Positions 60,874 through 64,000 of a stretch of 64,000 bases of DNA are shown here, piece after piece (the stretch's first letter is position 1; each line of letters starts with the position of its first letter). Both the position numbers and the translations under genes were made by a program. Source of the stretch: Clostridioides difficile_D (GTDB taxonomy: Bacteria > Bacillota > Clostridia > Peptostreptococcales > Peptostreptococcaceae); the NCBI GenBank assembly GCA_945861085.1, contig OX244046.1:3100001-3164000 (forward strand). Direction: 5' to 3'. The notes under the pieces were generated by a model. It made no database searches. It had not been told where the DNA came from and was given only the letters and a program-made list of their open reading frames with translations.

Positions 60874-61848
60874 ATGCACATCTTAAAATCAGTGAAAAAG
60901 ATACCTGGAGGACTTATGGTATGTCCCCTGTTATTGGGAGCACTATTTAATACAGTATGTCCACAAGCTCTTGAAATTGGAGGATTTACAACATCCTTAT
61001 TTAAAACTGGCTCAATGAGTATACTTGCTCTATTTTGTCTATGTAATGGAGCTCAAATTAACATCAGACAAGCAGGTAAACCATTGACTAAAGGAATAGT
61101 GCTTACAGCAACAAAATTTGTAATTGGTGCAGTATTAGGTATTATTGTTAGTAAATTTATAGGACCTAAAGGTATAATTGGTATTACACCTCTTGCAATA
61201 GTTGCTACCATGACTAATTCAAATGGAGGTCTATTTGCTGCTCTTGCAGGTGAATATGGAGACTCTACAGATGTTGGAGCAATATCCATCTTATCTCTAA
61301 ACGATGGTCCTTTTTTCACAATGCTTGCTTTTGGAGTAACTGGGCTTGCAAATGTACCTATAGTAGCACTATTTGCAGCACTCATACCAATACTACTTGG
61401 ATTTATACTTGGTAATCTCGATGAAGATATACGAGAGTTTCTTGCACCTGGTACAACATTATTAATTCCTTTCTTTGCTTTCCCTTTAGGAGCTGCATTA
61501 AACTTTAATCAAATTATAACTGCTGGATTACCTGGAGTTGTACTTGGTTTAGGTGTTACTATAATAACAGGTATGGGTGGATACTTTGTAATGAAACTTA
61601 TACGTGCAGAACACCCAGCAGTAGGTGCAGCTACAGGTACAACAGCTGGAAATGCAGCGGGTACTCCTGAAGCTTTAGCAGCTATAGACCCTACTCTAGC
61701 TACAATTGCAGCTGTTTCAACAGTACAGGTTGCTGCTGCCATCATTGTTACAGCAATATGTTGTCCAATGTTAGTATCCTATCTAGATAAAAGAGAAAAA
61801 AGAAAAAAGGCTATTTTTAAAACAAATAAAAATATTGAAGTAAATTAA
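60874..61848 (+). CDS. kdgT: 2-keto-3-deoxygluconate permease
   Basis: A 324-residue carrier of the KdgT family. It starts HILKSVKKIPGGLMVCPLLLGALFNT and has typical segments such as ATMTNSNGGLFAALAGEYGD, LSLNDGPFFTMLAFG and GTTAGNAAGTPEALAA. It imports 2-keto-3-deoxygluconate or a related sugar acid with protons. It is the first gene of a sigma-54-dependent operon with a two-part dehydratase of the altronate/galactarate family, suggesting use of hexuronate-derived acids. No KDG kinase or aldolase is found in the window. Confidence 0.92.
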   Translation: MHILKSVKKIPGGLMVCPLLLGALFNTVCPQALEIGGFTTSLFKTGSMSILALFCLCNGAQINIRQAGKPLTKGIVLTATKFVIGAVLGIIVSKFIGPKGIIGITPLAIVATMTNSNGGLFAALAGEYGDSTDVGAISILSLNDGPFFTMLAFGVTGLANVPIVALFAALIPILLGFILGNLDEDIREFLAPGTTLLIPFFAFPLGAALNFNQIITAGLPGVVLGLGVTIITGMGGYFVMKLIRAEHPAVGAATGTTAGNAAGTPEALAAIDPTLATIAAVSTVQVAAAIIVTAICCPMLVSYLDKREKRKKAIFKTNKNIEVN

Positions 61849-61868
61849 TACTTAAGGAGGTAAAAGTA

Positions 61869-62144
61869 ATGAATGCAATTATTCATGCAAATGAAAAAGA
61901 TAATCTAGTTACATGTGTTAGACCTTTAGTTAAAGGTGAAACAGTTTCAATTGATGGAAAGTCTTATATAGTAAATGATGATATTCCTGTTTTTCATAAG
62001 ATGGCTACAGAAGATGTAAAAAAAGGTGATGTTGTCTATAAATATGGTGAAGTTATAGGAATTGCAACAGTTGACATAAAAACTGGTGACTATGTTCATG
62101 TACATAATATTGAAAGTACACGTGGTCGTGGAGATAAAAAATAG
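61869..62144 (+). CDS. UxaA-family dehydratase, small SAF-domain subunit
   Basis: A 91-residue protein equal to the N-terminal SAF domain of altronate dehydratase (RPLVKGETVSIDGKSYIV, then GDVVYKYGEVIGIATVDIKTGDYVHVHNIES). In many bacteria it is fused to the large domain. Here it is separate, as in SuyA/SuyB-like and other Gram-positive members. It starts 18 bases after the kdgT stop region with AAGGAGG and must work with the next gene product. Confidence 0.88.
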   Translation: MNAIIHANEKDNLVTCVRPLVKGETVSIDGKSYIVNDDIPVFHKMATEDVKKGDVVYKYGEVIGIATVDIKTGDYVHVHNIESTRGRGDKK

Positions 62145-62156
62145 GAGGTAATTAAA

Positions 62157-63320
62157 ATGAAACTAATGGGTTATTTAAGAGAAAATGGTCAGTTTGGTAT
62201 TCGTAATCATGTTTTAGTTATTCCAACATCTGTATGTTCAAGTGAAACAGCTACAAGAATCGCATCACTTGTACCTGGAGCAATAGCTATCCCTCATCAA
62301 CATGGATGTTGTCAAATTGGTTCTGATATAGAACTTACAGCAAAGACATTAATAGGCTTTGGAAAAAATCCCAATGTTGCTGCAGTTTTAGTAGTTGGTC
62401 TTGGATGTGATGGTATTCAGGCAAAAGATTTAGCATCTGAAATAGCTACAACAGGAAAAAAGGTAGATTATGTTGTTATACAAGAATGTGGTGGAACATT
62501 AAAAACAGTTTCTAAGGGAGCTGAAATAATAGGTAAAATGGCTCGTGAAGTATCAAAAGAAGTAAGGGTTGAATTTGATATGAGTGAAATTACATTAGCA
62601 CTTGAATGTGGTGGCTCTGACCCAACAAGTGGAATAGCTTCAAACCCTTCAATAGGAGTTGCATCAAATCTTCTTGTAGATGCAGGTGGAAGTAGCATAC
62701 TAAGTGAAACTACAGAAGTAATTGGTGCAGAACATTTATTGGCTACTCGTTTTGAAGATGAAAAAATGAAAGATAAGTTTCTTAAATTTGTAAGTGATGT
62801 AGAAAAAAGAGCAATTGCTATGGGAGAAGATTTACGTAGTGGTCAACCTACTCCAGGTAATAAAGCCGGTGGACTTTCAACAATCGAAGAAAAATCACTT
62901 GGATGTATGTATAAGGCAGGTAACAAGCTATTCAAAGGAGCTTTGGAATATGCTGATATTGTACCTCCTGATAAAAAAGGATTATATTTTATGGATACTC
63001 CAGGTCAGGATATAGATTCTATCACTGGTATGGTAGCAGGTGGTGCACAAATTGTAATCTTTTCAACTGGTAGAGGTACTCCAACAGGAAGCCCAATTTC
63101 ACCAGTTATTAAAATCACTGGAAACAGTGATACATACAACAAAATGCCAGACAATATTGATATAAATGCAGGTAGAATTATAACAGATGGTGCTAAAATA
63201 GCAGCTATAGGTCAAGAAATATTTAATGAAATAGTAGAAGTATGTAATGGTAAGCATACCAAAGCTGAAAGTCTTGGTCATAGAGAATTTGGTATTTACA
63301 GAATTTCATCTACATTTTAG
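62157..63320 (+). CDS. uxaA: UxaA-family dehydratase, large subunit (altronate/galactarate type)
   Basis: A 387-residue catalytic part of the UxaA/GarD family. It shows GYLRENGQFGIRNHVLVIPTSVCSS, HQHGCCQIG, VLVVGLGCDG, LECGGSDPTSGIASNPSIGVASN and the late FSTGRGTPTGSPISPVIKITGN, all hallmarks including conserved cysteines and metal-binding residues. It dehydrates D-altronate or a related sugar acid to 2-keto-3-deoxygluconate. The adjacent kdgT gene supports this product. The specificity (altronate, galactarate or sulfolactate) cannot be resolved by eye. Confidence 0.88.
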   Translation: MKLMGYLRENGQFGIRNHVLVIPTSVCSSETATRIASLVPGAIAIPHQHGCCQIGSDIELTAKTLIGFGKNPNVAAVLVVGLGCDGIQAKDLASEIATTGKKVDYVVIQECGGTLKTVSKGAEIIGKMAREVSKEVRVEFDMSEITLALECGGSDPTSGIASNPSIGVASNLLVDAGGSSILSETTEVIGAEHLLATRFEDEKMKDKFLKFVSDVEKRAIAMGEDLRSGQPTPGNKAGGLSTIEEKSLGCMYKAGNKLFKGALEYADIVPPDKKGLYFMDTPGQDIDSITGMVAGGAQIVIFSTGRGTPTGSPISPVIKITGNSDTYNKMPDNIDINAGRIITDGAKIAAIGQEIFNEIVEVCNGKHTKAESLGHREFGIYRISSTF

Positions 63321-63417
63321 ATTGCAATAGACAATAAAACATTTTTTATAAATATAATACTTATATAGATGTATAAACTAAAAATCCTTTCTAATCTTAT
63401 AAAAATTTACAATACTG

Positions 63418-63459
63418 AAAAGGAACTGTATCAAAGTTATTTTGAGAACAGTTCCTTTT
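63418..63459 (+). terminator. Terminator after the kdgT-dehydratase operon
   Basis: AAAGGAACTGT pairs with ACAGTTCCTTT, with a TTTT run, about 100 bases after the stop. The stem also contains TGTATCAAA and TTTTGAGAACAG, similar to the termini of the MITE-like repeat elsewhere in the window. The rest of the 340-base gap is AT-rich and holds no clear frame. Confidence 0.75.
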
Positions 63460-63662
63460 TAGCATCTTTTACTTAAAACATCATAAAATACGATTTAAAA
63501 CTATAACCATATCTTATCTACTCTTTAAAAAGCTTAAATAAAGTTAAATATAAAGTCAAATAAATAAAATTTAATGTCTTTGTATGAAAAGATATTTGGT
63601 ATAATATGTCTGAGAGAACTCTTATTTGTAAACAAATAAAGGATGGAGGATGAAACAAAAGA

Positions 63663-64000
63663 ATGAACTTTGAAAACACAAAAAGTAAAAAAATAATAGC
63701 TAGCTTACTATTAACACTCCTTATAATTGTGTCCTTAGCATGTGTCACTTTTATTATGACTCTAAATAAAGTAACACATAATGAAACAGAAAGGTATCTT
63801 ATAGAAGTTTCACAAAGCATTTCTACTACAATTGATGTGAAATGTAAAAGTATATTTAGGACACTATATTCTGTTGGAGATACTTATTTTGAGATTTATG
63901 ATAATGACAAAGAAGTTAACAAATACTTATCCAAAAAATTAAAATTATTTGAATTTGATTGGTTAGGCATTATTGATTCTAATGGGAATTTCATAAGTAA
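63663..64000 (+). CDS. Membrane-anchored sensory protein, N-terminal part
   Basis: The frame opens at ATG 63663 (MNFENTKSKKIIASLLLTLL) and runs off the right edge after about 112 residues. A membrane helix (IIASLLLTLLIIVSLACVTFIM) is followed by an extracytoplasmic helical sensor region (ETERYLIEVSQSISTTIDVK, then LFEFDWLGIIDSNGNFIS), which resembles the start of dCache-type domains. The cytoplasmic output domain is outside the window. Relatives carry GGDEF/EAL, kinase or chemoreceptor outputs, so the role is open. GGATGGAGG lies 13 bases upstream, and a seven-codon frame overlaps the gap. Confidence 0.7.
   Translation, partial: MNFENTKSKKIIASLLLTLLIIVSLACVTFIMTLNKVTHNETERYLIEVSQSISTTIDVKCKSIFRTLYSVGDTYFEIYDNDKEVNKYLSKKLKLFEFDWLGIIDSNGNFIS

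Noticed and set aside
61053..61745. Minus-strand frames opposite kdgT
   Set aside because: They are antisense shadows of the alanine/glycine-rich permease, with no start signals.

Overview
The window is low-GC Firmicute DNA and reads as Clostridioides difficile chromosome. The PPEP-1 zinc metalloprotease (HETAH motif) lies beside its own surface substrate, each gene carries a different class of cyclic-di-GMP riboswitch, and the substrate ends in the C. difficile sortase motif PPKTG. Codon use is uniformly AT-rich. Apart from one decayed IS605-type element and two copies of a short repeat, nothing looks recently acquired. No rRNA, tRNA or CRISPR array was seen.

Layout. 0-4 kb: partial old-yellow-enzyme gene with its MarR regulator, an aminotransferase and a DMT permease. 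3.8-8.05 kb: the c-di-GMP adhesion switch, PPEP-1 (type I riboswitch with terminator) and its collagen-adhesin-like substrate (type II riboswitch). 8-17 kb: CDF cation exporter, a DMT permease with a sigma-54 promoter and its divergent activator, LysR plus ProX-type tRNA-editing protein, Ca2+ P-type ATPase. 17-25 kb: glyA, AbgT transporter, M20 amidohydrolase, a YkvI-type permease and a two-component system whose kinase carries a cupin and a Cys-rich PocR-like domain. 25-32.7 kb: serS, a roughly 800-bp gap with a candidate small RNA, an amidohydrolase, a nitrilase, a quinone oxidoreductase/MarR pair with twin operators, and rubrerythrin. 32.9-35 kb: yhbD-like regulator next to a bactofilin-like gene broken by a dead TnpB element. 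35-38 kb: fused PhnX-PhnW phosphonate enzyme and a DeoR regulator with an array of 10-bp operator repeats. 38-42.5 kb: dltD-X-A-B-C, including a small overlapping dltX. 42.8-46.6 kb: oxidoreductase, membrane protein, HAD phosphatase, CBS-domain protein. 47-53.7 kb: a sigma-54-controlled operon for D-amino-acid-containing peptides (dipeptidase, two membrane proteins, N-acyl-D-amino-acid deacylase) and its activator. 54-58.4 kb: alpha/beta hydrolase, manganese-catalase-like coat-type protein, tldE/tldD. 58.7-63.3 kb: PrpR-type sigma-54 activator driving kdgT and a split altronate-dehydratase-type enzyme. The window closes in a truncated membrane sensor.

The main regulatory theme is sigma-54: three enhancer-binding activators each lie beside one transport/catabolic unit, and each of those units has a near-perfect -24/-12 promoter (TTGGCA...TTGCT). 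The second theme is opposed c-di-GMP control of an adhesin and the protease that sheds it. No wholly new system stands out. The least explained items are the candidate sRNA/leader near 26.85 kb, the 10-bp operator array upstream of phnXW, the twin palindromes upstream of dlt, the dispersed MITE-like repeat, and the cupin/PocR kinase cluster.
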